NCBI GenBank assembly: GCA_943370025.1
Contig: CALRPI020000007.1
Coordinates: 1-64,000 of the forward strand
DNA length: 64,000 bases
Origin: JAAUUE01 sp943370025
Lineage (GTDB): Bacteria; Cyanobacteriota; Cyanobacteriia; Cyanobacteriales; JAAUUE01
Direction of reading: 5' to 3'
Below the pieces are notes generated by a model. That model was given only the letters and a program-made list of their open reading frames with translations, searched no databases and was not told where the DNA came from. A program made the translations under genes and the position numbers. The first letter of the stretch is position 1. Every line of letters starts with the position of its first letter. Below are positions 1 through 8,349 of this stretch, in pieces.

Positions 1-1
1 A

Positions 2-109
2 CGAGACAAAAAAACGAGGGTAGGAGTCAAGACCAAACGTCTCAAGGCTGGCTGGGACGACAACTATCTGAAGGATGTTCTTAGCTCCTTGAATATACTT
101 ACTGTCTAG
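2..109 (+). CDS. C-terminal fragment of an unidentified gene, cut by the window edge
   Basis: A reading frame open from the left edge runs for 35 codons to TAG at 107-109. It is rich in Lys and Arg at first (RDKKTRVGVKTKRLKAGW) and ends in a hydrophobic stretch. The composition looks like a real protein tail, but there is too little to name the family. The gene lies upstream of rplI on the same strand, with a 132-base gap in which I see no other gene. That gap holds a 10-base tandem duplication (gcgactaaat twice, near 204-223) just before the rplI start. Confidence 0.45.
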   Translation, partial: RDKKTRVGVKTKRLKAGWDDNYLKDVLSSLNILTV

Positions 110-241
110 GTTGTGCTTATTGTTACGAAACGTATGCGTTTGCCCTAAAGCTTAATGGTTGACCCTTGCGATCGCCCCCCATCAGCCCTATACTGGAAAG
201 TTGCGACTAAATGCGACTAAATATGAAAACTGACTAAAATC

Positions 242-697
242 ATGGCTAAACGTATTCAATTAATTCTCAATCAAGATGTCCCCAAGCTAGGCAAGCTGGG
301 CGATATCGTGGAAGTGGCTCCCGGTTATGCTCGTAATTACCTAGTGCCCAAAAATATTGCCCTCCGCAGCACCCCCGGACTCCTCCGCCAAGCCGAAGTC
401 CGCAAGGAAAAAGAAAGACAGCGCCTCTTAGAACTCAAAAAAGTCGCCGAAACCCAAAAAGCAACCCTCGAAAAAGTCACTAGCTTTACGATCACTAAGC
501 AAGTGGGCGAAAATGAATCTATCTTTGGGACTGTAACGGCTCCTGAACTAGTGACTCTGATCAAAGATGTCACCGGGCTAGAGATCGATCGTCGGGATGT
601 GGAAATTCCTGATATCAACAAACTAGGTACCTATCCTGTAGAAATCAAACTCCACCACGAAGTTACCGCCACTATCAACTTAGTAGTAGCTGCCTAA
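242..697 (+). CDS. rplI: 50S ribosomal protein L9
   Basis: This is a structural protein of the large ribosomal subunit that binds 23S rRNA. The 151-residue product has the usual L9 length and architecture. The N-terminal RNA-binding domain (residues 1-50) carries the family signature around GDIVEVAPGYARNYLVP. A long charged connecting helix follows (about residues 50-78), then the C-terminal domain. The ATG at 242 gives the canonical N-terminus MAKRIQLIL. A hairpin followed by a T-rich run lies about 40 bases after the stop, so the gene is probably transcribed without the opposite-strand gene at 809-1144. Nothing is unusual in the coding sequence. Confidence 0.97.
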   Translation: MAKRIQLILNQDVPKLGKLGDIVEVAPGYARNYLVPKNIALRSTPGLLRQAEVRKEKERQRLLELKKVAETQKATLEKVTSFTITKQVGENESIFGTVTAPELVTLIKDVTGLEIDRRDVEIPDINKLGTYPVEIKLHHEVTATINLVVAA

Positions 698-734
698 CTT
701 AGGATCATGCAAGATCAAGTAATTTATCTATAGA

Positions 735-762
735 GGCACGGCACAGCCGTGTCTTACTTTTT
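735..762 (+). terminator. Probable intrinsic terminator of rplI
   Basis: An 8-bp stem GGCACGGC/GCCGTGTC (one G-U pair) with a 3-base loop is followed by TTACTTTTT. It lies 38 bases after the rplI stop codon, the expected position for a Rho-independent terminator. The opposite-strand gene at 809 also ends towards it. Confidence 0.65.
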
Positions 763-808
763 AATTAGGCAGAAAACCTAGTTTATAAATCTAATTTCCA
801 AACTTAAC

Positions 809-1144
809 CTATTTACGGAAAACTGCTGTCACAATAGTAGTAATCGTGGCAGTTGCCAAAAGACCAAAAGCCAAATTCACTACCCACTGGGAGGCTTGTT
901 GGTAGGCAGTAAAGCGGATATTTAATTCTTTTGATTCTTGGGCGTATCTCTCAGATTCTTGGGCGCGTCTTTCTGATTCTTGAGTAAGTTTCTCGATCGC
1001 TAGGGAATTCCGATCAGTCGTTTGAGAGTTTCGTTCAACCAGCTCTGCTAATCTGTCTAGCCTCTCATCGATCGCATGGGAATTACGCTCAGTTAATTCT
1101 GCCCATCTATCTAACCTCTCATCAGTCCATTGTTCTACTGCCAT
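809..1144 (-). CDS. Small coiled-coil protein with a C-terminal membrane anchor
   Basis: The 111-residue product has no family I can name. The first 85 residues are hydrophilic and helical, with internal duplications: DERLDR-x-AEL-x-ERNS occurs twice, and QESER-x-AQES twice. The last 25 residues form one hydrophobic segment (VVNLAFGLLATATITTIVTAV) ending in FRK. This is the pattern of a tail-anchored coiled-coil protein, with the soluble part probably cytoplasmic. The start has a strong ribosome-binding site, GGGAGGAAG. It is divergent from dnaB with only 38 bases between the start codons, so the two promoters must overlap or lie inside the genes. Similar short proteins are common in cyanobacteria, but their function is not known to me. 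Confidence 0.7.
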   Translation of the reverse strand: MAVEQWTDERLDRWAELTERNSHAIDERLDRLAELVERNSQTTDRNSLAIEKLTQESERRAQESERYAQESKELNIRFTAYQQASQWVVNLAFGLLATATITTIVTAVFRK

Positions 1145-1182
1145 ATAACTTCCTCCCGTTGTGTATATTATAAACCAAACCT

Positions 1183-3801
1183 ATGAGTGTTAATAACTTA
1201 CCACCTCAAAATATTGAAGCCGAAGAGAGTATTTTAGGAGGGATTTTATTAGATCCAGAAGCGATCGGTCGAGTGGCTGATTTGTTAGTTCCTGAAGCAC
1301 TTTATATTCCTGCCCATCGAGATATTTATAAGGCAGCTTTAGCCTTACACCGCCAGGGCAAACCGACGGATTTGATGAGTGTGACTAGTTGGCTTTATGA
1401 CCATGAAATACTAGATAAAATCGGTGGTCAAAGTAAATTAGCTCAACTAGTCGATCGTACTGTTAGTGCCGTAAATATTGATCGCTATGCCAATTTAGTC
1501 ATTGAAAAAAGCTTGAGACGACAATTAATTAAAGCAGGCAATGAAATTATTGAATTAGGCTATGAAAATTCCCTCGAACTAGAAGCTGTCTTTGATCAAT
1601 CAGAACAAAAAATCTTCGGCATCACCCAAGATCGTCCCCAAGATGGCTTGATTTCTATTTCTAAAACCCTAGAGCAAACTTTCCAAGATATCGAGACTCG
1701 CCACGGTGGGCAGGCTCTGCCGGGATTGCTATCGGGGTTTTATGATCTAGATGCCATGACTAGCGGTTTTCAGCGATCGGACTTTATTGTCTTGGCTGGT
1801 CGTCCTTCTATGGGAAAAACCGCTTTGGCAATTTCCATTGCCCGGAGTATTGCCGGACAGTATGACCTGCCGGTGGTGGTATTTAGTTTGGAAATGTCGC
1901 GGGAACAATTGGTGCAGAGAATGTTAGCCAGCGAGGCGGGAATTGAGAGTAATTATCTCAGAGCCGGGAGAATCGCCCAAAATCAGTGGGAGGCGTTGAA
2001 TAATGCACTGGGAATCCTCTCAGGCGTGCCGATTTTTATTGATGATACGGCGAGTATGAATGTGATGCAAATGCGATCGCAAACTCGCCGCCTCCAAGCA
2101 GAACAAGGGGGGAAATTAGGCTTGATTTTGATTGATTATTTGCAACTAATGGAAGGTAATGGTAGTGACAATCGGGTGCAGGAAATATCGAAAATTACCC
2201 GGAGTTTAAAAGGTTTGGCACGGGAACTAAATGTGCCAGTCATTGCCCTTTCTCAGTTGAGTAGAAGTGTGGAGGCTCGGACGAATAAGCGCCCAATGAT
2301 GTCAGATTTGCGGGAGTCTGGTTGTTTGGCGGGAGATAGTTTAGTTACCTTAGCTGATAGTGGTTTAGAAGTACCAATTCAAGAATTAGTGGGGAAATCT
2401 GGGTTTGCAGTTTGGGGGTTAAATACTACAACCGGGCAACAGGAGAGATCGATCGCCACTAATGCTTTTTGTACAGGTATTAAGCCAGTTTGGGAGATGA
2501 CTACGAATCGAGGAAACTCTATCAAAGCTACGGCCAATCATAAGTTTTATACTTTAGCTGGATGGAAGCGTTTAGATGAGTTAGTAATTGGCGATCGGAT
2601 TGCTATGCCTAGATCTATTCCTAGTCCAGTAAACCAAACTATGAGTAATGCAGAATTAGCCTTACTAGGTCATCTTATTGGTGATGGTTGTACTTTGCCA
2701 CGGCATTCTATTCAGTACACGACGAGAGAATTAGATTTGGCAGAATTAGTGGCAGGTTTAGCTAAGGAAGTCTTTGGTGATCAAATTAGCCCCCGGATAA
2801 AATCAGAGCGAGACTGGTATCAAGTCTATTTAACCGCCAACTATCACCTCACTCATAGGGTGAAAAATCCCATTACTAAATGGTTGGAAATTTTAGAAGT
2901 TTTTGGCTTACGTTCCTACGAGAAATTTATTCCGAGCCTGGTTTTTAGCCAGCCAAAGGAAGCGATCGCTCTCTTCCTGCGCCATCTCTGGGCAACCGAT
3001 GGGTGTATTCGTACAAGTAAAAATAATTGCCATTATCCAAGTGTCTACTATGCTTCTAGCAGTAAAAAATTATCACAAGGAGTGCAGTCTTTATTACTTC
3101 GGTTGGGTATCAATGCTCAACTAAAAGTTGTTTCTCAGGGAAAGAAAGGACGTGAGCAATACCAAGTATGGGTGGGAGGTAAACTAGATCTAGAGCAATT
3201 TACTAATTTTGTTGGTGCAGTTGGTAATTATAAGCAGGAAAGTTTACGTCTGCTCAAACTATATCTTGAAAATTCTGGGCAGGGAAATACAAACCGAGAC
3301 TTGATCCCTAATGAGATTTGGCGAACCCAAGTTAGTTTGGCTAGAGAAAATATAGGTTTAACAACTAGACAAATGCAAGACCGTTTAGGGATCAGCTATT
3401 GCGGCACAAGTTTGTATAAAAATGATATTGGTCGAGAAAGAGCATATCGGTTAGGTACTATTCTAGAATCTCAAGAAATCATAAATCTAGCTGTTAGTAA
3501 TATTTATTGGGATACGATCAAGAAAATTGATTTTGTTGGTCAAGAAATGGTATATGATTTAACCATAGAAAAAAACGAAAACTTTGCTGTAGAAGGATTC
3601 TATGCTCATAATAGCATCGAACAAGATGCCGATGTAGTGATTATGTTATATAGGGATGAGTACTACAATCCCGATTCACCCGATCGAGGCATCGCCGAAA
3701 TTTGCATCACTAAACATCGAAATGGTCCCACAGGAGTAGTCAAGCTATTATTTGATCCCCAATTCACCCGCTTCCGCAACATTGCCACCCCCGGTCGCTA
3801 A
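1183..3801 (+). CDS. dnaB: Replicative DNA helicase DnaB, interrupted by an intein
   Basis: DnaB is the hexameric 5'-3' helicase of the replication fork. The 872-residue precursor contains an N-terminal DnaB domain (about 1-150) and the RecA-like ATPase. Walker A is GRPSMGKT at about residues 206-213, and a Walker B-like LILIDYLQL lies near 315. After DLRESG (residues 375-380) an intein of 430 residues begins with Cys381 and ends in His-Asn810. The helicase then resumes with SIEQDADVV. Removing the intein leaves a 442-residue DnaB of normal size, so the gene is functional only after protein splicing. The ATG at 1183 gives a typical start (MSVNNLPPQNIEAEES). Its stop lies 15 bases from the convergent rsmB stop. 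Confidence 0.97.
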   Translation: MSVNNLPPQNIEAEESILGGILLDPEAIGRVADLLVPEALYIPAHRDIYKAALALHRQGKPTDLMSVTSWLYDHEILDKIGGQSKLAQLVDRTVSAVNIDRYANLVIEKSLRRQLIKAGNEIIELGYENSLELEAVFDQSEQKIFGITQDRPQDGLISISKTLEQTFQDIETRHGGQALPGLLSGFYDLDAMTSGFQRSDFIVLAGRPSMGKTALAISIARSIAGQYDLPVVVFSLEMSREQLVQRMLASEAGIESNYLRAGRIAQNQWEALNNALGILSGVPIFIDDTASMNVMQMRSQTRRLQAEQGGKLGLILIDYLQLMEGNGSDNRVQEISKITRSLKGLARELNVPVIALSQLSRSVEARTNKRPMMSDLRESGCLAGDSLVTLADSGLEVPIQELVGKSGFAVWGLNTTTGQQERSIATNAFCTGIKPVWEMTTNRGNSIKATANHKFYTLAGWKRLDELVIGDRIAMPRSIPSPVNQTMSNAELALLGHLIGDGCTLPRHSIQYTTRELDLAELVAGLAKEVFGDQISPRIKSERDWYQVYLTANYHLTHRVKNPITKWLEILEVFGLRSYEKFIPSLVFSQPKEAIALFLRHLWATDGCIRTSKNNCHYPSVYYASSSKKLSQGVQSLLLRLGINAQLKVVSQGKKGREQYQVWVGGKLDLEQFTNFVGAVGNYKQESLRLLKLYLENSGQGNTNRDLIPNEIWRTQVSLARENIGLTTRQMQDRLGISYCGTSLYKNDIGRERAYRLGTILESQEIINLAVSNIYWDTIKKIDFVGQEMVYDLTIEKNENFAVEGFYAHNSIEQDADVVIMLYRDEYYNPDSPDRGIAEICITKHRNGPTGVVKLLFDPQFTRFRNIATPGR
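2323..3612 (+). mobile_element. DnaB intein with LAGLIDADG homing-endonuclease domain
   Basis: The insertion encodes 430 residues within dnaB. The N-terminal splice block starts CLAGDSLVTLADSG with nucleophile Cys381. The C-terminal block ends FYAHN, and the first extein residue is Ser811, so splicing should be Cys...Asn/Ser. Two LAGLIDADG-like helices are visible: LLGHLIGDG at precursor residues 494-502 and FLRHLWATDG at about 598-607. Both retain an acidic residue, so the endonuclease may be active. The insertion point, between RESG and SIEQDAD, is the one occupied in Synechocystis DnaB. The reading frame is fully open. Confidence 0.95.
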
Positions 3802-3816
3802 CAAGCAAAATGGGGA

Positions 3817-5166
3817 TTACTCAACAAGATTTAGCTTCACCATGAAAAATCCATCCATATTTTGTTGATGGGGCAGAATTTCAATCCATTGTTCAGGATT
3901 GGCAAAGGGCGAAACGATTTGATTTTTTGCGACAGGGACGATCTGCCAATTAGGATGGTTGGTGAGGAAATCTTTAATTACTAACTGATTCTCTAGGGGA
4001 TTGAGAGTGCAGGTAGCATAGACCAATTCTCCTCCCGGACGCACCCAAGTGGCGGCACTGGCGAGAATTTCCTGCTGGGTTTGGTTGAGCTTGCTGATGC
4101 GATCGAGGTTTTGCCGCCAACGAATATCTGGGTGACGATGTAGGGTTCCCAATCCAGAGCAGGGGGCATCCACCAAAACCTTATCGGCAATCCCGACAAA
4201 TTCTGGGAAATCTCGACTATCCCCCGATTGAATTTGGATCGATTGTAGTTGCAATCTGGCGCAATTTTGTTGGAGTTGCAGCAGGCGCTTGGGGCGATCG
4301 CACGCCCAGATTTCCCCCTGATCCTGCATTAGCTCTGCCATGTGGGTAGTTTTGCCCCCCGGTGCGGCGCAGGCATCAATCACCACCTGCCCCGGCTGGG
4401 GGTCTAGGAAATGGGTAACTAGCTGGGCGCTGGCATCTTGGATTGTCCACCATCCCTGAGTAAATCCCGGCAACTGAGCAATGCTGCCGGTGCTGCCTTG
4501 AATCCGTAATCCTTGGGGCAGGTGGGGAATGGGTGCTGCCGTAATGCCGACTTCTGTAAAGGCGGTGACGACCTGTTCCAAGTTAGTTTTTAGGGGATTA
4601 ACCCTCAGGTCTAGACTGGGGGTTTGATTGAACCAATGGCAAAGTTCCGTCGTTGCTGCCTGTCCATAGTTGGCTTGCCATAGTTCTATAATCCAGTCGG
4701 GGAAGCTCTCGGAGATGCCTAAATACTCTGGTGTAGTAATTTGATCTCGATCGCTCCCTGACTCCCCCGGAAACTCCACCCCAGTCCGCAGATATTGCCG
4801 CAATAAACCATTAACAAAACTCGCCAGACCTTGCAAACCATTCTCTTTGGCGAGTTGAACTGTGGTATTCACTGCTGCGGAATCAGGGATTTGTGCCAGA
4901 TACCGCAGTTGATATAAGCCTAGATGGAGAATCAATCGCAAGTCTGGGGGTTGCTTATGGGCGGGCTTCTTTGCCAGTCGATCGATGATGAAATCTAGCG
5001 ATCGCTGACGGCGCACACAACCATAAACTAGCTCGGTGAGCAATCTGCGATCGACACTACTTAGTTCACTACCCCGCAGTTGTTGATCGATCGCCACATC
5101 GGTGAAGAGTTTTTGGCGATCGATTAGTTTCAGAGCCGCAAAGGCTATTTGTCTAGCATTAGTCAC
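3817..5166 (-). CDS. rsmB: 16S rRNA (cytosine-967-C5)-methyltransferase
   Basis: RsmB (Sun) methylates C967 of 16S rRNA using SAM. The 449-residue protein has an N-terminal NusB-like RNA-binding domain (about 1-140) and a C-terminal Rossmann methyltransferase. The SAM-binding loop is DACAAPGGKTT at 264-274. The two family cysteines are present: Cys336 in APCSGLG (release) and Cys386 in ATCTLNP (catalytic). The end, DGFFMVKL, is typical of the family. Translation starts at GTG (5164-5166) and directly abuts the stop of the upstream VOC gene (TAA then GTG), so the two form a translationally coupled operon. It is convergent with dnaB. Confidence 0.95.
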   Translation of the reverse strand: MTNARQIAFAALKLIDRQKLFTDVAIDQQLRGSELSSVDRRLLTELVYGCVRRQRSLDFIIDRLAKKPAHKQPPDLRLILHLGLYQLRYLAQIPDSAAVNTTVQLAKENGLQGLASFVNGLLRQYLRTGVEFPGESGSDRDQITTPEYLGISESFPDWIIELWQANYGQAATTELCHWFNQTPSLDLRVNPLKTNLEQVVTAFTEVGITAAPIPHLPQGLRIQGSTGSIAQLPGFTQGWWTIQDASAQLVTHFLDPQPGQVVIDACAAPGGKTTHMAELMQDQGEIWACDRPKRLLQLQQNCARLQLQSIQIQSGDSRDFPEFVGIADKVLVDAPCSGLGTLHRHPDIRWRQNLDRISKLNQTQQEILASAATWVRPGGELVYATCTLNPLENQLVIKDFLTNHPNWQIVPVAKNQIVSPFANPEQWIEILPHQQNMDGFFMVKLNLVE

Positions 5167-5748
5167 TTAATTAGCCACTTCTGCCATTTCAATCACCCGA
5201 CTATCCAAATCCTTCACCAGAAAATTCAGGGGCTTATCGCGGCGGACTTTATATTTGAGGCGGCGGGCTTGCACCCGGAGCAATAGCTGTTGCAAGCAAT
5301 CCCGATCAAAACACACATGACGTTGTTGATCCTTATTGCCCAAGGTTGCCCCCGCCACTACATGGAGTTGGGTATTTTTCTTTAGTTGATACCACAGCCC
5401 TTCCGTACCAGTAAACTTACTAGCAGTTGCCGATCGCCCCAAAGAAGACCCCATATACATCGGGTCGATCGCCACCGCCCCAATGGTTTGTTCATAGTTG
5501 TAGTAGTAATGCAAAGGTACTTCCGCCACGGATAGTTCTAGCAAGCCCTCATAGAAATCACGGGCTATCTTGAGGTCAGAAACCATCACAGTATGCACCT
5601 TCGGCGCACTGGTCAGAAACATCCACATAGCTCCTGCGTAGGCAGCCAGCAGCATCACCATAATTCCTTGGGTAGATAGTAAGCCATCTAGGGGCAATTC
5701 TGGGAAAAAAGCACTAAAGATCAGGTTTTGGATAGGTATAGAGTCCAT
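5167..5748 (-). CDS. Membrane-anchored glyoxalase/VOC-fold protein
   Basis: The 193-residue product has one hydrophobic segment near residues 28-46 (GIMVMLLAAYAGAMWMFL), followed by a glyoxalase/bleomycin-resistance (VOC) fold. The VOC opening is recognisable as VHTVMVSDLKIARDFYEGLLEL, quoted from about residue 51. The C-terminal half ends with the FLVKDLDSRVIEMAE strand typical of VOC proteins. I cannot identify the metal ligands, so enzymatic function is not assigned. The gene is the first of a two-gene operon with rsmB, stop and start being contiguous. Conservation in cyanobacteria as a standalone family is my inference from the unusual membrane segment. Confidence 0.7.
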   Translation of the reverse strand: MDSIPIQNLIFSAFFPELPLDGLLSTQGIMVMLLAAYAGAMWMFLTSAPKVHTVMVSDLKIARDFYEGLLELSVAEVPLHYYYNYEQTIGAVAIDPMYMGSSLGRSATASKFTGTEGLWYQLKKNTQLHVVAGATLGNKDQQRHVCFDRDCLQQLLLRVQARRLKYKVRRDKPLNFLVKDLDSRVIEMAEVAN

Positions 5749-5962
5749 GCTAATTGAGAGTAATTATTAATAAAGGCAACTAAATAGTTCAAAATGTGGG
5801 TAAAATTAGCTTAACAGGGGTTAGGAAATCCTAGCTTAATTTTAACTTAACGATCGCAAATTGGTTTTGCGTCCCAATCTACCCATCATCTACAAGATTA
5901 AAGATGTCCCCTGCGGCATATTTTTAACCTCAAAAATCACTACCTTTTTAGGATTACTACCC

Positions 5963-6400
5963 ATGATGAAAGACCTTAATCTGGAAAAAACCATTGACAT
6001 CCTCAAATCAATTATGGAATTTGAACTAGCAGGCGTTGTTCGCTACACCCACTACGCCTTGATGGTGACAGGACCGAACCGGATTCCCATTGTCGATTTC
6101 TTCAAAGCCCAGGCAACAGAATCTCTACTCCATGCCCAACAAGTAGGCGAAATCCTCACCGGACTAGAAGGACACCCCACCCAAAAAATCGCCCCGATCG
6201 AAGAAAGCTATCAACATTCCGTACGAGATATTTTGGAAGAAAGTTTAAACCACGAAAAAGTAGCCTTAGAACTCTACAAGGATTTACTACATGTTGTAGA
6301 AGATGCCAGTGTTTATTTAGAAGAGTTTGCCCGGACAATGATTGGGCAAGAAGAGCTGCATAATTTAGAAATCAAAAAAATGCTCCGGGACTTTAGCTAA
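5963..6400 (+). CDS. Ferritin-like (bacterioferritin-type) iron-storage protein
   Basis: The frame is open from 5861, but the ATG at 5963 gives the natural start of a four-helix ferritin-like protein of 145 residues (MMKDLNLEKTIDILKS). A second ATG follows at once at 5966. Candidate metal ligands are Glu residues in helix 1 (MEFELAGVVRYTHYAL), Glu and His in TESLLHAQQ, HEKVALELY in helix 3, and the ExxH of EELH in helix 4. In helix 2 the Glu-His spacing is ESLLH rather than the ExxH of classical bacterioferritins. I cannot say whether the diiron site is complete. The FTR1-type iron permease downstream on the same strand supports a role in iron handling. Confidence 0.8.
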   Translation: MMKDLNLEKTIDILKSIMEFELAGVVRYTHYALMVTGPNRIPIVDFFKAQATESLLHAQQVGEILTGLEGHPTQKIAPIEESYQHSVRDILEESLNHEKVALELYKDLLHVVEDASVYLEEFARTMIGQEELHNLEIKKMLRDFS

Positions 6401-6407
6401 TACCAAT

Positions 6408-6508
6408 AGGACTTCCGCATTCGGAAGTTTGTGCGGACTTCGACGACCCTCAGCCCGCACAAACTTCCAAAACCCTAAATAATTTGTTTGCAGTGAGTAA
6501 GTCCTAAC
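6408..6508. repeat. Palindromic repeat with TAGGACTT/AAGTCCTA ends
   Basis: The element is bounded by TAGGACTT (6408) and its inverted copy AAGTCCTA (ending about 6508). Inside is a long hairpin, GGAAGTTTGTGCGG ... CCGCACAAACTTCC. Its loop core, cttcgacgaccctcag, is the same core found in the 107-bp repeat family at 10846 and 12862. It occupies the gap between the ferritin-like gene and FTR1. A partial copy of the taccaaatc repeat family follows at 6509-6541. Confidence 0.6.
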
Positions 6509-6542
6509 CAAATCAAAAAAATAGTGAAACCCTTGTTTTGAT

Positions 6543-6649
6543 TTACAGCAGTTTGAGATTGGGTGGCTACAGCCACCCAATCTCAAACCCAATATTGATA
6601 AGACTTTCAATATTTGTGGCGTGTCTCATTTGAACGCAAAGTGCTGTAA
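6543..6649. repeat. 107-bp MITE-like element, copy 1
   Basis: This copy is bounded by TTACAGCA and TGCTGTAA. One arm is a hairpin with the core gggtggctacagccaccc. The other arm carries the conserved stretch ending in tgaacgcaaagtgctgtaa. It lies 37 bases upstream of the FTR1 ATG, so the permease promoter is either upstream of it or inside it. No ORF is encoded, so mobility would have to be in trans. Confidence 0.8.
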
Positions 6650-6686
6650 ATCCTTGAGTAGAAAATTCTCAGCAGAAAAAATATCT

Positions 6687-7598
6687 ATGAACTTGACTAC
6701 AGCATTGCCAACTTTTGTGATCACTCTGCGGGAGGGATTTGAAGCAACTCTGGTGGTAGGAATTGTCCTCGCTTGTCTGAATAAAGCCGGACAAGCCCAC
6801 TTGAATAGGTGGGTGTATGGGGGTGCGATCGCCGGAGTTTTCACCAGCCTCATGCTGGGATTAATCCTAGGTTTAGGAATGCAGCAACTAGGGAATTTAG
6901 ATGGGCAGATGATCCCAGTGATTCAAGAAGTTCTGGCGGGATTTTTTACCCTCGGCGCAATTATTCTTCTGAGTTGGATGCTTTTTTGGATGACCAAACA
7001 GGCAGCTTCGCTGAAAAGTGAAGTGCAAACGGCAGTGGCTGCTGCCCTCGAAGATCCCAGCACTGGCAGAGGAGTTTTTACGATCGCTTTCCTGGCTGTG
7101 ACCAGAGAAGGCTTTGAGACTGTCTTATTTTTGTTGACCCAGTTTGGATCAGGTTATGCCCCGGTGGTAGGGGCGATCGCGGGTTTATTGCTGGCAATAT
7201 TACTGGGAGTATTGCTATTTCAATGGGGAATTAAAATTAATATCCAGCAATTCTTTCAAGTTATGGGGGTGTTTTTGCTCTTAATTGTGGCTGGTCTAGT
7301 CGTTAGTAGTTGCCATGCTTTTGATGAAGCCGCCGCAGCTTTAGCAACAATCGATCCAAATTATCAACACCTATGTTTTAGTCCAGATTCTTGTATTTTA
7401 GGCAGACAAATTTGGGATTTATCGAATTCCTTGCCGGACAAACAACTACCGGGTATTCTGCTGAAATCTCTCTTTGGCTATCGAGATCATCTCTATCTTG
7501 TCCAATTCTTAGGTTATATTTTATTTCTGGGCAGTGCCTTAACTATCTATTTTTCAGCATTAAATAAACCAGTCGCTATGAATAGCCATAACCAGTGA
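6687..7598 (+). CDS. FTR1-family high-affinity iron permease
   Basis: This is an integral membrane Fe permease of the FTR1/EfeU family. The protein is 303 residues from the ATG at 6687; the longer frame from 6621 lies inside the repeat and is not the start. Both iron-binding REGFE motifs are present: LREGFEATLVVG near the N-terminus and TREGFETVLFLL near residue 150. Each sits in one of seven or so hydrophobic segments. A Cys-containing loop (CFSPDSC) precedes the last helix. Its neighbour upstream is the ferritin-like gene, giving an uptake-storage pair separated by repeats. No periplasmic EfeO- or EfeB-type partner is nearby. Confidence 0.9.
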   Translation: MNLTTALPTFVITLREGFEATLVVGIVLACLNKAGQAHLNRWVYGGAIAGVFTSLMLGLILGLGMQQLGNLDGQMIPVIQEVLAGFFTLGAIILLSWMLFWMTKQAASLKSEVQTAVAAALEDPSTGRGVFTIAFLAVTREGFETVLFLLTQFGSGYAPVVGAIAGLLLAILLGVLLFQWGIKINIQQFFQVMGVFLLLIVAGLVVSSCHAFDEAAAALATIDPNYQHLCFSPDSCILGRQIWDLSNSLPDKQLPGILLKSLFGYRDHLYLVQFLGYILFLGSALTIYFSALNKPVAMNSHNQ

Positions 7599-7659
7599 TC
7601 CTGCCTTGGATAACCATCAATACTTCCTTTCAGAATTGCTTAAGATTTGGCTTAGGATT

Positions 7660-7858
7660 GTCTATAGCGATCCTAGATAATCACACACCCACCTTCGGCG
7701 GGTGTGTGATTATCTACCACTAGCAATTTGACCTAGTAAATGGCTTAGGATTGTCTAGGCGTGATATAGCAATCCTAAATAGGTTGAGAACGGCTCCCCC
7801 TCCGGGGGAGCCGTTCTCAACCCTCTGAAATTCTAAATTCATTTAGGATCGCTATATT
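7660..7858. repeat. Two tandem hairpin elements of the GCGATCCTAAAT family
   Basis: Two repeats fill the gap between FTR1 and the fasciclin gene. The first has a perfect hairpin with the arm GATAATCACACACCC (7676-7715). The second (7765-7856) is framed by tatagcaatcctaaat and atttaggatcgctata. It contains a hairpin of about 17 bp per arm (GAGAACGGCTCCCCC). Relatives lie at 26833, 27158, 45377 and 50778. In all of them the outer ends are conserved while the internal hairpin differs. Confidence 0.75.
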
Positions 7859-7891
7859 AAATATTTATTTTTACAGGATGAGGTAGTTCCA

Positions 7892-8296
7892 ATGCCAGAT
7901 ATCGTTGATATTGCAGTGGGGGCGGGTTCCTTTGAAACCCTAGTCACCGCAGTCAAATTAGCTAATTTAGTCGATGCCCTAAAAAGTCCGGGACCTTTTA
8001 CAGTCTTTGCCCCCAATGATGATGCCTTTGGCAAATTACCCCCCGGCACGGTAGCCTCTCTGGTGAAAAGCATCCCCCAACTAGCAAGAATTTTGACTTT
8101 CCATGTAGTTTCCGGTAAATATACTCAAGCAGACTTGGCTAAGTTAGGAGTGGTTACTTCCCTAGAAGGTTCACCGATTCCCATTGATTGCTCTGACGGG
8201 GTTTTTGAGGTGAAGAATTCTACAGTCCTAGCAGCGGATATTGAGGCAGATAATGGAATTATTCATGTGATCGATCGCGTCATGCTCATGGGCTAG
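7892..8296 (+). CDS. Fasciclin (FAS1) domain protein
   Basis: The 134-residue product is a single FAS1 domain. H1 is visible as GPFTVFAPNDDAF (about 34-46), and the H2 region as LARILTFHVVSGKYTQ. The end is NGIIHVIDRVMLMG, the usual FAS1 finish. FAS1 domains mediate adhesion and are usually exported, but this protein has no signal peptide and starts directly with MPDIVDIAVGAGSF, as many cyanobacterial single-domain members do. It is preceded by repeats and followed by a strong hairpin at 8310. Its substrate or partner is unknown. Confidence 0.92.
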   Translation: MPDIVDIAVGAGSFETLVTAVKLANLVDALKSPGPFTVFAPNDDAFGKLPPGTVASLVKSIPQLARILTFHVVSGKYTQADLAKLGVVTSLEGSPIPIDCSDGVFEVKNSTVLAADIEADNGIIHVIDRVMLMG

Positions 8297-8309
8297 GAAA
8301 TCTGTGTGG

Positions 8310-8342
8310 AAGGTTGTACTGGGCGGAGCGCAGTACAACCTT
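8310..8342. terminator. Bidirectional hairpin between convergent genes
   Basis: A perfect 12-bp stem AAGGTTGTACTG/CAGTACAACCTT encloses a 9-base loop. It is placed between the stop of the fasciclin gene (8296) and the stop of the opposite-strand gene (8350). No clean T-run follows on either strand, so termination is inferred from position and stem strength. Confidence 0.6.
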
Positions 8343-8349
8343 AATCCTG

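Noticed and set aside
5861..5962. Longer N-terminus of the ferritin-like protein from TTG
   Set aside because: The added residues do not resemble the family, and ATG 5963 gives the normal four-helix start.
6621..6686. Upstream start for the FTR1 permease
   Set aside because: The extra 22 codons lie inside the end of the 107-bp repeat. The ATG at 6687 begins right at the conserved N-terminus.
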